A DNA stretch of 64,000 nt from an uncultured bacterium (GTDB taxonomy: Bacteria; Spirochaetota; UBA4802; UB4802), in NCBI GenBank assembly GCA_937920495.1, contig CALEUQ010000018.1, forward strand, positions 1-64,000. The letters are read 5' to 3'. Position numbers and translations under genes: made by a program. The notes under the pieces are model-generated. The model was not told the origin of the DNA and made no database searches. It saw nothing but the letters and a program-made list of their open reading frames with translations. This document shows positions 48,148 to 58,440 of the stretch, piece after piece. Numbering within the stretch: position 1 is the first letter of the stretch; every line of letters begins with the position of its first letter.

Positions 48148-48548
48148 ATAAATATACCTTGCCACATTAATTTATTACCCTCTTCCCGGAATTTTTAGAA
48201 ATAAGATCTATCAAAAGCACATTACAATGTTGCGTTAATTTCTTATTCAAAAAAAACTCTACTTATGAATGATAGTATTGCATAAAAAGATTGTTTTAAT
48301 AAAAACTGCGTAGTTCTGATGTCAGTTTTATAGCACAATATATGTATTTCCTGAAACAAGAACCCCGGATCTAAAATTCTGGAATGAGCCATAATTTTTT
48401 ACTATCAAATTAATATGCATTTAATATGAAAAATTATTAATTCGTGAATATAAATAATATGTTGACATAAAAAATATAATATTCACATATAATAAAAAAT
48501 AAATTTATTAATTATTGTATATATAAATTATATTACATGGAGGATGTT
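48148..48548. other. 401-bp AT-rich spacer upstream of the acyl-CoA ligase
   Basis: No gene is apparent. An inverted repeat GTGAATAT (48444-48451) and ATATTCAC (48479-48486) encloses a TTGACA (48462-48467). That hexamer is followed, after a long 20-nt spacer, by TATAAT (48488-48493). This may be a promoter with an operator. The spacing is poor. Confidence 0.4.
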
Positions 48549-50363
48549 ATGATTCAGTATGCAGAAACATCAATGCCTGCAATTTTTCAAAAACAAGTTA
48601 AAAACTTAGGCGATCAGGGATGTGTTGCCTATAAAAAAGGTGGTGTATATGTTGATCTATCATGGAAGCAAATGGATCAGCTTGTACGCAATTTTGCGTA
48701 TTATCTTTTATCGTTGGGAATAAAGAAAGGTGATAAAATTGCACTTTTTTCTCCTAACCGCTATGAATGGTTTGTTGCAGATATGGCAATTTTATCAATT
48801 GGAGCAGTAAATGTACCAATTTATGCAACCAATTCATCAGAAGAAGCATATTATATTATTGATAATTCAGATAGTGTAGTGTGTATTGCTGGAACAGAAG
48901 ATCACTTAGAAAGAATTTTAAAAGTAAAAAAAAGATTACCCAAAGTTAAGCAGATAATAGTTTTTGATGAAATAAAAAATAAAAAGCCAGGTGTCATAAC
49001 TCTATCTCAGGCTATAGAAAAAGGAAAAACATACAAGAATAAACAAGAATTTGATAAAAGGATTAGGTCAATTAAGAAAAGTGATCTGGCCACCATTATT
49101 TATACATCAGGTACTACCGGTAATCCCAAAGGAGTAATGCTAACGCACGGAAATTTTGTTGCAAATGTTAATCAAATATTATATGATTTTAGCGATTATG
49201 TAACTTATCAGGATGTTTGTTTATCATTCCTGCCGTTATCTCATTCTCTTGAACGGACTGCTGGGTATTATCTGGCTGTGGCTGGTGGTGCTAAGATAGC
49301 CTATGCCCAAGATTTTTCAACCGTACCTCAAAACCTTGCTGAAATCAGACCCAATTTTATAGTCAGCGTACCACGACTTTATGAAAAAATTCATGCTGGC
49401 ATACTTGCCAGGGCTGCTGATGTCAAAGGCATTAAGAAAGCTTTGTTTAACTGGTCACTATATGTTGCAAAGAAGAATACTCCGTATGTGTGCCAGGACA
49501 AAAAGCCTAAAGGACTATTGGGCTTGCAGGTTAAATTAGCAGATAAGCTCATCTGGTCAAAACTAAAAGCTGCATTAGGTTTTGATAGAATACGAATAGC
49601 TGTATCGGGTGGTGGTCCTTTAGCTGTTTCGGATGCAGAGTTTTTCTTGGGAATGGGTATTATTATTTTAGAAGGTTTTGGGCTTACAGAAACAACCCCT
49701 GTGACTAACGTAAACAGACCTGGTATGATACAACCTGGATCTGTTGGACCTGCTTTAAAGGATACCATTATTAAAATTGCAGATGATGGTGAAATTTTAA
49801 TAAAAGGACCACAGGTAATGAAAGGGTATTACAAAAATCCAAAAGCAACCAAAGAGGTCTTTACTAAAGACGGTTTTTTCAAAACTGGTGACATTGGTGT
49901 AATCGATGAAAAGGGCAGGTTATATATTACAGGCAGAATAAAGGACATTATTGTTACAGCGGGTGGAAAAAACATCTCACCGCAAAATATTGAAAATAGC
50001 CTGAAAGAATCAAAGTATATTGAACAGGTAGCTGTAATAGGCGATAGAAGAAAATACCTCTCCGCACTCATTATTCCAGCTTTTGAAGAACTTGGTAAGT
50101 GGGCTAAAAGAAAAGGAATACAATTTACAAATAATAAAGAACTTATAGAAAATGAACAGGTAAATGACTTAATAGCGCAGGAAGTTCAGAAATATACCAA
50201 ACAATTTTCACGAGTTGAGCAGATACGAAAATTTAAATTGTTAGAAGCTGAATGGAGCCAGGCTAGCGGTGAACTTACTCCTACATTAAAGGTTAAACGT
50301 CGTGTTATTGAACAGAAATATGCAAAAGAAATAGAATCAATGTATCCAAAAGAAATTGAATAA
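48549..50363 (+). CDS. Long-chain acyl-CoA (fatty acid) ligase, AMP-binding family
   Basis: 604 residues. It activates fatty acids to acyl-CoA with ATP. The AMP-binding P-loop is IYTSGTTGNPKGVMLTHG, with GFGLTETTPV, KTGDIG and GRIKDIIVTAGGKNISPQNI. This matches FadD15-like long-chain ligases. The start is at 48549 because GGAGG sits 5 nt upstream; the frame opens at 48537 but that ATG overlaps the SD. It converges with ahcY. Confidence 0.93.
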   Translation: MIQYAETSMPAIFQKQVKNLGDQGCVAYKKGGVYVDLSWKQMDQLVRNFAYYLLSLGIKKGDKIALFSPNRYEWFVADMAILSIGAVNVPIYATNSSEEAYYIIDNSDSVVCIAGTEDHLERILKVKKRLPKVKQIIVFDEIKNKKPGVITLSQAIEKGKTYKNKQEFDKRIRSIKKSDLATIIYTSGTTGNPKGVMLTHGNFVANVNQILYDFSDYVTYQDVCLSFLPLSHSLERTAGYYLAVAGGAKIAYAQDFSTVPQNLAEIRPNFIVSVPRLYEKIHAGILARAADVKGIKKALFNWSLYVAKKNTPYVCQDKKPKGLLGLQVKLADKLIWSKLKAALGFDRIRIAVSGGGPLAVSDAEFFLGMGIIILEGFGLTETTPVTNVNRPGMIQPGSVGPALKDTIIKIADDGEILIKGPQVMKGYYKNPKATKEVFTKDGFFKTGDIGVIDEKGRLYITGRIKDIIVTAGGKNISPQNIENSLKESKYIEQVAVIGDRRKYLSALIIPAFEELGKWAKRKGIQFTNNKELIENEQVNDLIAQEVQKYTKQFSRVEQIRKFKLLEAEWSQASGELTPTLKVKRRVIEQKYAKEIESMYPKEIE

Positions 50364-50385
50364 ATGGAATTGGGTTAATAAATTA

Positions 50386-50412
50386 TAAGGCCAGGTTTTA
50401 AGCCTGGCCTTA
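50386..50412. terminator. Bidirectional terminator between the acyl-CoA ligase and ahcY
   Basis: A perfect 10-bp stem, TAAGGCCAGG with CCTGGCCTTA, around a 7-nt loop. It sits in the 57-bp convergent spacer. Confidence 0.8.
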
Positions 50413-50420
50413 CTATATTG

Positions 50421-51872
50421 TTAGTATCTGTAATGATCTGGTTTGTAAGGGCCATCAATATCTATACCCAGATATGCGGCTTGTTTTGGTGTAAGTCGTG
50501 TTAGTTTTACTCCCAATCTGCCTAAATGTAATCGTGCAACTTCTTCATCCAATTTTTTAGGCAGTGTATATACTTTCTTTTCTAACTTCTTTGTTGCCAG
50601 CTCTATTTGTGCAAGGGTCTGATTTGTAAAACTTGTACTCATCACAAAACTTGGATGGCCATTTGCATTTCCCAGGTTAACCAATCGGCCTTCAGATAGA
50701 ACTATAATTGACCTTCCTGATTCCAGTATCCATTTATCAACCTGCGGTTTAATATTTATTCGTTTGCATTTTTTATTATTCTCCAGATAGCTCATCTCAA
50801 TCTCACTATCAAAATGGCCAATGTTGCACACTATCGCTTCATCTTTCATCCGTTCCATATGCTCGCCACGGATAACATCGCAGCAACCTGTTGCGGTAAC
50901 AAAGATATCGCCTATTTCAACAACATCTTCCAGAGTTTTTACTTCATATCCTTCCATTACAGCCTGCAATGCACAGATTGGATCGATCTCGGTAACTATC
51001 ACTCTTGCTCCAAACCCCCGCATTGATTGTGCACATCCTTTTCCTACATCACCATAGCCACATACCACCACAACTTTACCTGCCACCATAATACCGGTTG
51101 CCCGTTTTATACCGTCTGCTAAAGATTCCCTGCACCCGTAGAGATTATCAAATTTAGATTTTGTGACCGAATCGTTGACATTAATAGCGGGGAATAATAG
51201 TTCACCTGTTTTTTCAAGTTGATACAGGCGGTGGACGCCAGTGGTAGTTTCTTCTGAAACGCCTCTAATTTTTGATGCTATGGTAGTCCATTGTTTTGGA
51301 TTTTTTGCAACAGATAATCGTAATCTGTCTATAAGGCATTGCATATCCTTGCTATCATATTCTTTATCAAGAATGGATGGATTATTTTCTGCTTTAACGC
51401 CCATGTGTACAAATAAAGTTGCATCACCACCATCATCAACAATTAGGTCGGGACCGCTACCATCAGGCCAGATAAGGGCCTGTTCAGTACACCACCAGTA
51501 TTCTTCAAGGGTTTCGCCTTTCCATGCAAACACAGCAGCAGTACCGGCTTTTGCAATTGCAGCAGCTGCATGGTCCTGTGTGGAAAAGATATTACAGGAT
51601 GCCCAGCGAATATCAGCCCCAAGATGATGTAATGTTTCAATAAGCATGGCTGTTTGTATAGTCATATGAAGGCTGCCACTTATTCTCATTCCTTTTAATG
51701 GTTGTTGTTTACCATACTTTTGACGCAATGCCATAAGCCCCGGCATTTCATTTTCGGCTAACTGCAACTCCTTCCTTCCTAATTCTGCTAATGAAATATC
51801 TTTTACCTTATATGGAAGTTTTGCATCATATTCCAGAATATTCGTAGTATCTTTTGGTAAAGGCTGAATCAT
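50421..51872 (-). CDS. ahcY: S-adenosylhomocysteine hydrolase
   Basis: Splits SAH into adenosine and homocysteine and so relieves methyltransferase inhibition. The protein is about 483 residues. SAH and NAD motifs include [30 protein letters not shown] and [13 protein letters not shown]; the C-terminus is KPDHYRY. Start M5 (MIQPLPK) is chosen: GAGGTG lies just before it, whereas the longer TTG frame overlaps that SD. The window encodes several SAM enzymes that would supply its substrate. Confidence 0.96.
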   Translation of the reverse strand: MIQPLPKDTTNILEYDAKLPYKVKDISLAELGRKELQLAENEMPGLMALRQKYGKQQPLKGMRISGSLHMTIQTAMLIETLHHLGADIRWASCNIFSTQDHAAAAIAKAGTAAVFAWKGETLEEYWWCTEQALIWPDGSGPDLIVDDGGDATLFVHMGVKAENNPSILDKEYDSKDMQCLIDRLRLSVAKNPKQWTTIASKIRGVSEETTTGVHRLYQLEKTGELLFPAINVNDSVTKSKFDNLYGCRESLADGIKRATGIMVAGKVVVVCGYGDVGKGCAQSMRGFGARVIVTEIDPICALQAVMEGYEVKTLEDVVEIGDIFVTATGCCDVIRGEHMERMKDEAIVCNIGHFDSEIEMSYLENNKKCKRINIKPQVDKWILESGRSIIVLSEGRLVNLGNANGHPSFVMSTSFTNQTLAQIELATKKLEKKVYTLPKKLDEEVARLHLGRLGVKLTRLTPKQAAYLGIDIDGPYKPDHYRY

Positions 51873-51979
51873 ATTACACCTCAATTTTATTGATTTTCGT
51901 TATATATCACACTATCAAGAAAATAATTATGGATATTGTCAATATAAATATTATGTAACGCTCTGTCGATGGTAATACT

Positions 51980-52501
51980 ATGAGCAGGAATCAGTATCAG
52001 ATTATATTTCTTATATGGATAATACTCACATCGTGTGTGCCTCCACAATGGCAATACAGGAATATACCTTTAAAAAGAAAACAAATAATCAATACTGCAA
52101 CACAATATATTGGCACACCTTATAGGCATGGTGGCTCCACACCGTCTGGATTTGATTGCTCGGGATATGTTTATTATGTATATAACAAAAATGGGATTCG
52201 TATATCACGCAGTACTGCCCAACAATACGCACAAGGGCAAAAAATACCATATACAATGGCTCAGCCGGGTGATCTGCTATTTTTTAGAATTCATAATAGT
52301 CAAGTTTCGCATGTTGGTATTTTTATTGGGAATAACACATTTATTCATGCTCCCAGCAGCGGAAAGCATGTGCGGTATGATTCCATCAATAACCCTTACT
52401 GGAAAAAGCGCTTTTGTGGAGCGGTCACCTATTTTACGATAGTTCCGCAAAACTCTATTATCAAGGGCGATAGTTACCATGAAGAGCGTTTTGTGTGGTA
52501 A
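51980..52501 (+). CDS. NlpC/P60 family lipoprotein, probable peptidoglycan endopeptidase
   Basis: 173 residues. The lipobox LTSC ends the signal peptide (residues 16-19), so this is a lipoprotein. NlpC/P60 catalytic residues are Cys in GFDCSGYVYYVY, His in SHVGIFIG and His in FIHAPSSG. The last about 20 residues (after FTIVP) lie beyond the domain and are encoded by a stretch holding two copies of the iterated motif core (52436 variant and 52467). The function should be cutting stem peptides. Confidence 0.92.
   Translation: MSRNQYQIIFLIWIILTSCVPPQWQYRNIPLKRKQIINTATQYIGTPYRHGGSTPSGFDCSGYVYYVYNKNGIRISRSTAQQYAQGQKIPYTMAQPGDLLFFRIHNSQVSHVGIFIGNNTFIHAPSSGKHVRYDSINNPYWKKRFCGAVTYFTIVPQNSIIKGDSYHEERFVW
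52467..52477 (+). repeat. Iterated motif, exact GCGATAGTTAC (plus strand)
   Basis: Exact copy in the 3' end of the NlpC/P60 gene; a related ACGATAGTTCC lies 31 bp upstream in the same orientation. Confidence 0.75.
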
Positions 52502-52589
52502 TAAAAAAATATTGAAATATGAATAAATGTTGACAAAATGTAATAATAAGATTACTTTTGTTGAACCGATCAGGATAGGTTAGCATTAT

Positions 52590-53072
52590 ATGCAAATTGG
52601 AATTTATCCGGGATCTTTTGATCCTTTAACGTGTGGACACCTGGATATAATTAAGAGAGCAACGCAGTTGTTTGATAAACTTATAGTTGCCATTGCTCGC
52701 AATAGCGAAAAATTTCCTCTTTTTGCAGTTGAAGAGCGCCTTGCAATGCTTGAAGAGTGTTGCAAGGATATATCTAAAGTTGAAATCACAAGCTTTGATG
52801 GTCTTCTTGCTGAGTATTGCAGGAAGAATAATATTAATTTCATTGTGAGAGGATTGCGGGCGATAGTTGATTTTGAATATGAATATGCCATAGCATTGAT
52901 GAATAAGGAATTGGCGCCTTCGGTTGATACCATCTTCTTAATGTCGAAAAGTGAATTTTCTTTTGTTTCATCCAGGATGGTAAAAGAAGTTGCCAGCTAT
53001 GGTGGTGATATCTCCAGACTGGTCCCACATTATGTCAGCGTAAAACTTAAGGAAAAATTCCAATCCCGATAA
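52590..53072 (+). CDS. coaD: Phosphopantetheine adenylyltransferase
   Basis: CoaD makes dephospho-CoA from 4'-phosphopantetheine and ATP. It has the HxGH-type motif in [17 protein letters not shown], the [15 protein letters not shown] segment and the SSRMVKE motif. At 160 residues it has normal length. It is preceded by AGGTT; a TTGACA at 52530 lacks a matching -10. Confidence 0.96.
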   Translation: MQIGIYPGSFDPLTCGHLDIIKRATQLFDKLIVAIARNSEKFPLFAVEERLAMLEECCKDISKVEITSFDGLLAEYCRKNNINFIVRGLRAIVDFEYEYAIALMNKELAPSVDTIFLMSKSEFSFVSSRMVKEVASYGGDISRLVPHYVSVKLKEKFQSR

Positions 53073-53137
53073 CCTGTCCTGAAGCTACAACCGTAGCATA
53101 CGTAATTGCATGTAAACATCTTGTAAGGAGGATTACT

Positions 53138-54673
53138 ATGAACATAATTATTATCCTCCTGATTGTTGCTCTGCCTATAGCGGCATTGTTAGGCTATTTG
53201 TTCAGAGCATACATAGGGAAGATTAAGCTTAACACTGCTGAAGCGCAGTCACGAAAAATTATCCAGGATGCTGTCAGAGATGCAGAAGCTAAACGCAAAG
53301 AGCTTCTACTGGAAGCAAAAGATCAGCTTTTAAAAGAAAGAAATCAATTTGAAAAGGAAATGCGTGAAAGGAGGATTGAGTTACAAAATATTGAAAGAAA
53401 AATTCTTCAAAAAGAAGAAATGATCGACAATAAAATTCAACAACTGGAAAAACAGGAAAAACTAATTAAATTAAAGGAAAAAGAAAATTTAGAAAAAGAA
53501 CAGGAATTGAATAAACAATTGGAAAAACACAAGCAGGAATTGGAGCGCATTTCAGGATTAACACGGGAAGAGGCAAAACAACTTCTGCTTAAGAATCTTG
53601 AAAATGAAGTTCGTTTTGAGGCTATCAAATTAATTAATAAGGTTGAAGAGGAAGCACGAAGAACAGCTGATAAGAAAGCAAAAGAGATAGTTCTTGCTGC
53701 ACTGCAGCGTAGCGCTTCAGATTATACTCAGGAAAGTACTATTACCACTGTGTCACTTCCTTCAGATGATATGAAGGGAAGGATCATAGGGCGTGAAGGA
53801 AGGAATATCCGCACACTGGAGAATCTTACAGGTGTTGATATGATTATTGATGATACACCTGAAGTTGTGGTAATTTCTGGATTTGATCCTATAAGGAGAG
53901 AGATTGCTCGATTATCCTTAGAACGATTAATTGAAAATGGGCGTATACATCCTGCCCGTATTGAAGAAGTAGTGGAAAAGGTTAAAAATGAATTAGAAGA
54001 AAACATGCTTGAAGAAGGCGAACGAGCTGCGTTTGAACTTGGTATTCCGGGGCTATCAAAAGACGCGTTGTATCATGTGGGAAAACTGAAATACAGGTCA
54101 AGTTATGGGCAGAATGTGCTTTCTCACAGCAAAGAGGTTGCTAATTTAGCAGCAATCATGGCTGGCGAATTGAAGCTTGATGTTGCTACTGCAAAACGTG
54201 CGGGGTTACTCCATGATATAGGTAAAGGCAGTATCGTCGAGGGCGAAGGTGCGCATGCTATTGTTGGTGCTGAGCTGGCTAAAAAATTTGGTGAAAATGA
54301 TGTCGTTGTAAATATAATTGCTTCACACCATAATGATAAGGAACCAGAATCATTTGAGGCTATTTTAGTACAGGTTGCTGATGCCATTTCAGCTTCACGT
54401 CCCGGTGCTCGTCGTGAATCGCTGGATACGTATCTTAAGAGGCTTGAAAATCTTGAGAACATTGCATACAGTTTCAAAGGTGTTGAAAAATGCTATGCAA
54501 TACAGGCGGGAAGGGAAATAAGAGTAATGGTTTCCAATGAACAGGTTACTGATGAAGAAGCTACCGTTCTTGCACGGGATATAGCTTCAAAGATTGAATC
54601 TGAGTTGAAATATCCTGGTATTGTTCGAGTTACCGTTATTCGTGAAACCAGAGTAGTGGATTATGCCCGATAA
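53138..54673 (+). CDS. rny: Ribonuclease Y
   Basis: Membrane-anchored endoribonuclease that starts mRNA decay. The 511-residue protein has an N-terminal membrane helix (about 1-20), a long coiled coil (about 30-190), a KH domain ([15 protein letters not shown]) and an HD domain with LLHDIGKGS and [12 protein letters not shown] strong SD GGAGG precedes the start. The neighbour ymdB is a usual partner of rny. Confidence 0.97.
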   Translation: MNIIIILLIVALPIAALLGYLFRAYIGKIKLNTAEAQSRKIIQDAVRDAEAKRKELLLEAKDQLLKERNQFEKEMRERRIELQNIERKILQKEEMIDNKIQQLEKQEKLIKLKEKENLEKEQELNKQLEKHKQELERISGLTREEAKQLLLKNLENEVRFEAIKLINKVEEEARRTADKKAKEIVLAALQRSASDYTQESTITTVSLPSDDMKGRIIGREGRNIRTLENLTGVDMIIDDTPEVVVISGFDPIRREIARLSLERLIENGRIHPARIEEVVEKVKNELEENMLEEGERAAFELGIPGLSKDALYHVGKLKYRSSYGQNVLSHSKEVANLAAIMAGELKLDVATAKRAGLLHDIGKGSIVEGEGAHAIVGAELAKKFGENDVVVNIIASHHNDKEPESFEAILVQVADAISASRPGARRESLDTYLKRLENLENIAYSFKGVEKCYAIQAGREIRVMVSNEQVTDEEATVLARDIASKIESELKYPGIVRVTVIRETRVVDYAR

Positions 54674-54681
54674 AATAATAA

Positions 54682-54716
54682 CACTCAGCAATCAGAGAAA
54701 GACTGATTGCTGAGTG
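54682..54716. terminator. Strong 14-bp stem-loop after rny
   Basis: CACTCAGCAATCAG (54682-54695) pairs perfectly with CTGATTGCTGAGTG (54703-54716) around a 7-nt loop. It lies in the 59 bp between rny and ymdB. No U-tract follows, so it may protect the 3' end or attenuate rather than terminate. Confidence 0.7.
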
Positions 54717-54732
54717 AATAATAATAAATGGT

Positions 54733-55536
54733 ATGAATACTGTAAATATACTCCTAATTGGTGATATTGTCGGAAAACCAGGAAGGGCGATAATTAAAAA
54801 TTATCTCAACGAAATATGTAAAGAATATGCAGTAGATTGTGTAATTGCAAATTGTGAAAATGCAGCCGGTGGGATGTCTATAACACCTGAGATTGCGCAG
54901 GAACTTTTTTCGTATGGTATCCATATACTGACGACAGGCAATCATATTTTTAATAACCGAACCATAATAAAACTTCTTGAATCTAACAATTCAATATTGC
55001 GTCCGGCAAATTTTCCGGCAGGTGTTCCCGGAAATGGGGTTACTATCATACAAATTAAAAATTTCAATATTGCAGTGGTCAATTTGATTGGAAGAATTAA
55101 TATGGAACCTGTTGATTGCCCCTTTGTAGCATTTAATACACTCTATGATGAAATTAAGCAAAAATGCGATGTGATTATTGTAGATTTTCATGCAGAGGCA
55201 ACATCTGAAAAGAAAGCTTTTGGGTGGTTTGCTGATGGAAGAGCATCAGCTGTATGTGGCACACACACTCATGTGCAGACAGCCGATGAAACAATACTTC
55301 CGCAAGGGACTGCATATATCACAGATGTTGGTATGACAGGCCCATTTGATTCTGTGATTGGGATGGATAAAGAATCCTCAATTCATAATTTTATATATCA
55401 TACAAGGATAAAATTTAAAGTTGCACAAAATGATCCAAAGTTAAATGCAGTGCTTGTAACGTGTAACAGCCAGGGAAGGGCTGTATCAATTACAAGAATA
55501 GTGAAATCATATGAACTATCGCCAAGTATTTCTTGA
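54733..55536 (+). CDS. ymdB: YmdB family metallophosphoesterase
   Basis: 267 residues. Metal ligands appear in IGDIVGKPGR, ANCENAAGG, TTGNHIF, VDFHAEATSEK and GTHTHVQTAD. YmdB has 2',3'-cyclic nucleotide phosphodiesterase activity and in Bacillus lies next to rny, as here. No clear SD is present, and the stem-loop precedes it, so expression may depend on rny read-through. Confidence 0.93.
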   Translation: MNTVNILLIGDIVGKPGRAIIKNYLNEICKEYAVDCVIANCENAAGGMSITPEIAQELFSYGIHILTTGNHIFNNRTIIKLLESNNSILRPANFPAGVPGNGVTIIQIKNFNIAVVNLIGRINMEPVDCPFVAFNTLYDEIKQKCDVIIVDFHAEATSEKKAFGWFADGRASAVCGTHTHVQTADETILPQGTAYITDVGMTGPFDSVIGMDKESSIHNFIYHTRIKFKVAQNDPKLNAVLVTCNSQGRAVSITRIVKSYELSPSIS

Positions 55537-55615
55537 CGTATATCTTTTAAATTTTAATAATATACAAATAGTGTGGTATATTAAATATAACTATAAATCA
55601 TAAAAATGTATTACT

Positions 55616-57538
55616 ATGCTAAACGAAATCTACGGACCACAGGATATAAAACGATTATCAATAAAAGAACTTCCAGTTTTAGCGGATGAAGTAAGGAAAC
55701 GTATTCTTGAAGTTGTTGCAAAAAATGGGGGCCATCTGGCATCATCGCTGGGTGTTGTTGAACTGACAATAGCATTGCACTACGTTTTTAACTCCCCGCA
55801 CGACAGGATTATCTGGGATGTTGGTCATCAATGCTATGCACATAAAATTTTAACGGGTAGAAATCATCAATTTCATACATTACGGACATTCAATGGAATA
55901 AGTGGTTTTCCAAAAGTTTCAGAGTCACCTCACGATCATTATAATACAGGGCACAGCAGCACAAGCCTTTCTCTGGCATTGGGTGAAGCTATTGCACGAG
56001 ATGTTAATAAACAAAAATATAATATTGTAGCAGTCATCGGTGATGGTTCAATGACTGGCGGAATGGCATTTGAAGCGTTAAATCACATTGGACATCTGAA
56101 AAAAGATATTATAATCATATTAAATGATAACGAACATTCAATTTCAAAAAATGTAGGAGCGCTTTCAGAATATCTGATACGTCTCATCACTGGTGGTACA
56201 TATAATAAATTACGACGAAAATCATATGAATTTATAAGTAGAATTCCAAAAATTGGGCCCAAACTTTTTACTTTATTTGATCGTATTGAAGCACGTATAA
56301 AAGGAATTTTTATTCCCAGTAGTTTTTTTGAAGATCTTGGTATACGCTATTTTGGACCTATTGACGGCCATAATATCAATATGATGATAGAGATGTTTAA
56401 CAGGATTTCTAAACTCAATAAAGGCCCAAAGATCATTCACTTATATACAAAGAAAGGCAAAGGCTATGTTCATGCAGAAAACAACCCTGCAAAATTTCAT
56501 GGAGTTGGCCCTTTTGATCTAAAAACAGGAAAGCCAATTAAGAAATCATCAATCACTTTTTCGGAGATAGCTGGCAAAACGCTGGTTGATATAGCCCGAC
56601 ATGACAAAAAGGTTTTTGCTATCACTGCTGCTATGAAGCTTGGTACTGGTTTAACGGAGTTTGAGGAAAAATTTCCCAGCAGGTTTATTGATGTTGGAAT
56701 ATGCGAACAGCATGCAGTCACATTGGCTTCAGCCTTAGCTAAAAATGGTTTAAAACCTTTTGTTTCAATATATTCAACATTTCTCCAGAGGGCTATTGAT
56801 CAGATAATTCACGATGTTGCGATAATGAATTTGCCTGTTAAACTGCTTGTGGACAGGGCAGGTATAGTTGGAGATGATGGTGAAACCCATCATGGATTAT
56901 TTGATATTGGTATTATACGATCGATACCAAATTTTGTTTTGCTCTCACCAACTAACGGCAATGAGCTTAAAGATATGATATATTATGCTGCCAATTATAA
57001 CGATGGGCCTATTGCTATACGATATCCACGAGGCGGCGATGATAAATATGAACATACGTTGCATAAAGGTTTATTGAAAATTCCACAATTGAAAGCATAC
57101 TTTAAAAGTCAGCGACCAGTAGTTGCATTGTTTGCTGCAGGAGACATGTTATCAATGGCAGTTGACGTGCATAAAAAATTACTTTCATACAATATTAAAT
57201 CTTCGGTTTATAGCATTTTGTCAATAAAACCACTACCAGTTAAGCAAATAGAATTTATAATGAATACTATACCATATTATGTTGTTCTGGAAAACAGTTA
57301 TGCAAATGGTGGTATTGCTGAATACTTAAATATGCAGATTGACAGGGCAATGCGGCATAAAAATCTCTTTAATGTTGCATTCCCGGATATTTTTGTAACT
57401 CATGGCAAAATTAATGAGCTATTACGTCATTACCAGATGGATGTAGATACTATCACTAATAAAATTATTAGCATGATCAATACAGAGAAAAATTCTCATG
57501 CCAAAAAATCGCTTAGATCAATATCTTCTTCAAAATAA
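55616..57538 (+). CDS. dxs: 1-deoxy-D-xylulose-5-phosphate synthase
   Basis: First enzyme of the MEP isoprenoid route. 640 residues in transketolase fold: TPP motif GDGSMTGGMAFEALNHIG then LNDNEHSIS, and pyrimidine-domain motifs (GICEQHAVTLASALA, DRAGIVGDDGETHHG). Length is normal. It lacks an obvious SD. The 3' end overlaps tlyA by 41 bp in another frame. Confidence 0.96.
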   Translation: MLNEIYGPQDIKRLSIKELPVLADEVRKRILEVVAKNGGHLASSLGVVELTIALHYVFNSPHDRIIWDVGHQCYAHKILTGRNHQFHTLRTFNGISGFPKVSESPHDHYNTGHSSTSLSLALGEAIARDVNKQKYNIVAVIGDGSMTGGMAFEALNHIGHLKKDIIIILNDNEHSISKNVGALSEYLIRLITGGTYNKLRRKSYEFISRIPKIGPKLFTLFDRIEARIKGIFIPSSFFEDLGIRYFGPIDGHNINMMIEMFNRISKLNKGPKIIHLYTKKGKGYVHAENNPAKFHGVGPFDLKTGKPIKKSSITFSEIAGKTLVDIARHDKKVFAITAAMKLGTGLTEFEEKFPSRFIDVGICEQHAVTLASALAKNGLKPFVSIYSTFLQRAIDQIIHDVAIMNLPVKLLVDRAGIVGDDGETHHGLFDIGIIRSIPNFVLLSPTNGNELKDMIYYAANYNDGPIAIRYPRGGDDKYEHTLHKGLLKIPQLKAYFKSQRPVVALFAAGDMLSMAVDVHKKLLSYNIKSSVYSILSIKPLPVKQIEFIMNTIPYYVVLENSYANGGIAEYLNMQIDRAMRHKNLFNVAFPDIFVTHGKINELLRHYQMDVDTITNKIISMINTEKNSHAKKSLRSISSSK

Positions 57539-58319
57539 TATTTGTACCTCACGGGAAAAAGCTAAAAACATTATTATTGCTGGTTATGTTACAGTGAATA
57601 ACCAGGTTATTTATAAACCCTCGTGTATAGTCAAGGAAAATGATATCGTCAGTGTGCGTGATTTGTCACAGCAATTTGTTAGCAGGGGTGGTGAAAAATT
57701 AAAGAAAGCTCTGGATTATTTTCACATTGAGGTGAAAGGAAAAATTGTACTTGATCTTGGCTCTTCTACCGGAGGATTTGTTGATTGCCTGTTGCAATAT
57801 GGAGCAGAAAAAGTATATGCGGTAGATGTTGGATATGGTCAGCTGGATTATACCTTGAGAATAAATCCAAAAGTTATAGTTATGGAACGCCGGAATGCTC
57901 GATTTTTAACAAAAGAAGATTTTAAAGAACATATAGATATGATAACAGCTGATCTTTCATTTATTTCAATAATCAAAGTTATGCAAACAATGATAAACAT
58001 ATTTGATTATGAAATTGATGCAATACTACTTATAAAACCACAATTTGAAGCTGAAAGCTTTCAACATAAAAAGGGTGTGGTAAAAAAGCCCCGGTATCAC
58101 AAAGATATACTTTTAAAGGTTCTTCATGAACTTCAAAAGCTTGATATAACAATACACGGTTTAACATATTCCCCTATTAAAGGTCCCAAAGGTAATATCG
58201 AATTCTTATTGTACTGTTCTATCCACTGCAAAACACCTAAAACAATTTATGATTATGAAAATATTATTGATTCATGTGTTGGTGAGGCACACAGAGTACT
58301 GGATAATTCAAATTTTTGA
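57498..58319 (+). CDS. tlyA: TlyA family rRNA methyltransferase (S4 plus FtsJ-like)
   Basis: 273 residues. An N-terminal S4 RNA-binding domain (RLDQYLLQNNICTSREKAKN) is followed by an FtsJ-like methyltransferase: VLDLGSSTGGFVDCLLQYGA, DVGYGQLDY, ADLSFISI. TlyA methylates 2'-O of rRNA cytidines. It starts inside the end of dxs, as in many bacteria, so it is translated from the same message. Confidence 0.95.
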   Translation: MPKNRLDQYLLQNNICTSREKAKNIIIAGYVTVNNQVIYKPSCIVKENDIVSVRDLSQQFVSRGGEKLKKALDYFHIEVKGKIVLDLGSSTGGFVDCLLQYGAEKVYAVDVGYGQLDYTLRINPKVIVMERRNARFLTKEDFKEHIDMITADLSFISIIKVMQTMINIFDYEIDAILLIKPQFEAESFQHKKGVVKKPRYHKDILLKVLHELQKLDITIHGLTYSPIKGPKGNIEFLLYCSIHCKTPKTIYDYENIIDSCVGEAHRVLDNSNF

Positions 58320-58440
58320 TATTATAAAAATATATTAATTGACGAATACTGCCATAAAGTTCATTATAAATTAATGTAATTTCATTCGTAAAATCATTTT
58401 AATGAATATTCCATTAATTTGATATAAAAAGGTTATATAT

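Noticed and set aside
52530..52558. TTGACA upstream of coaD as a promoter
   Set aside because: The matching -10 (TACTTT) is weak and better options cannot be chosen by eye.
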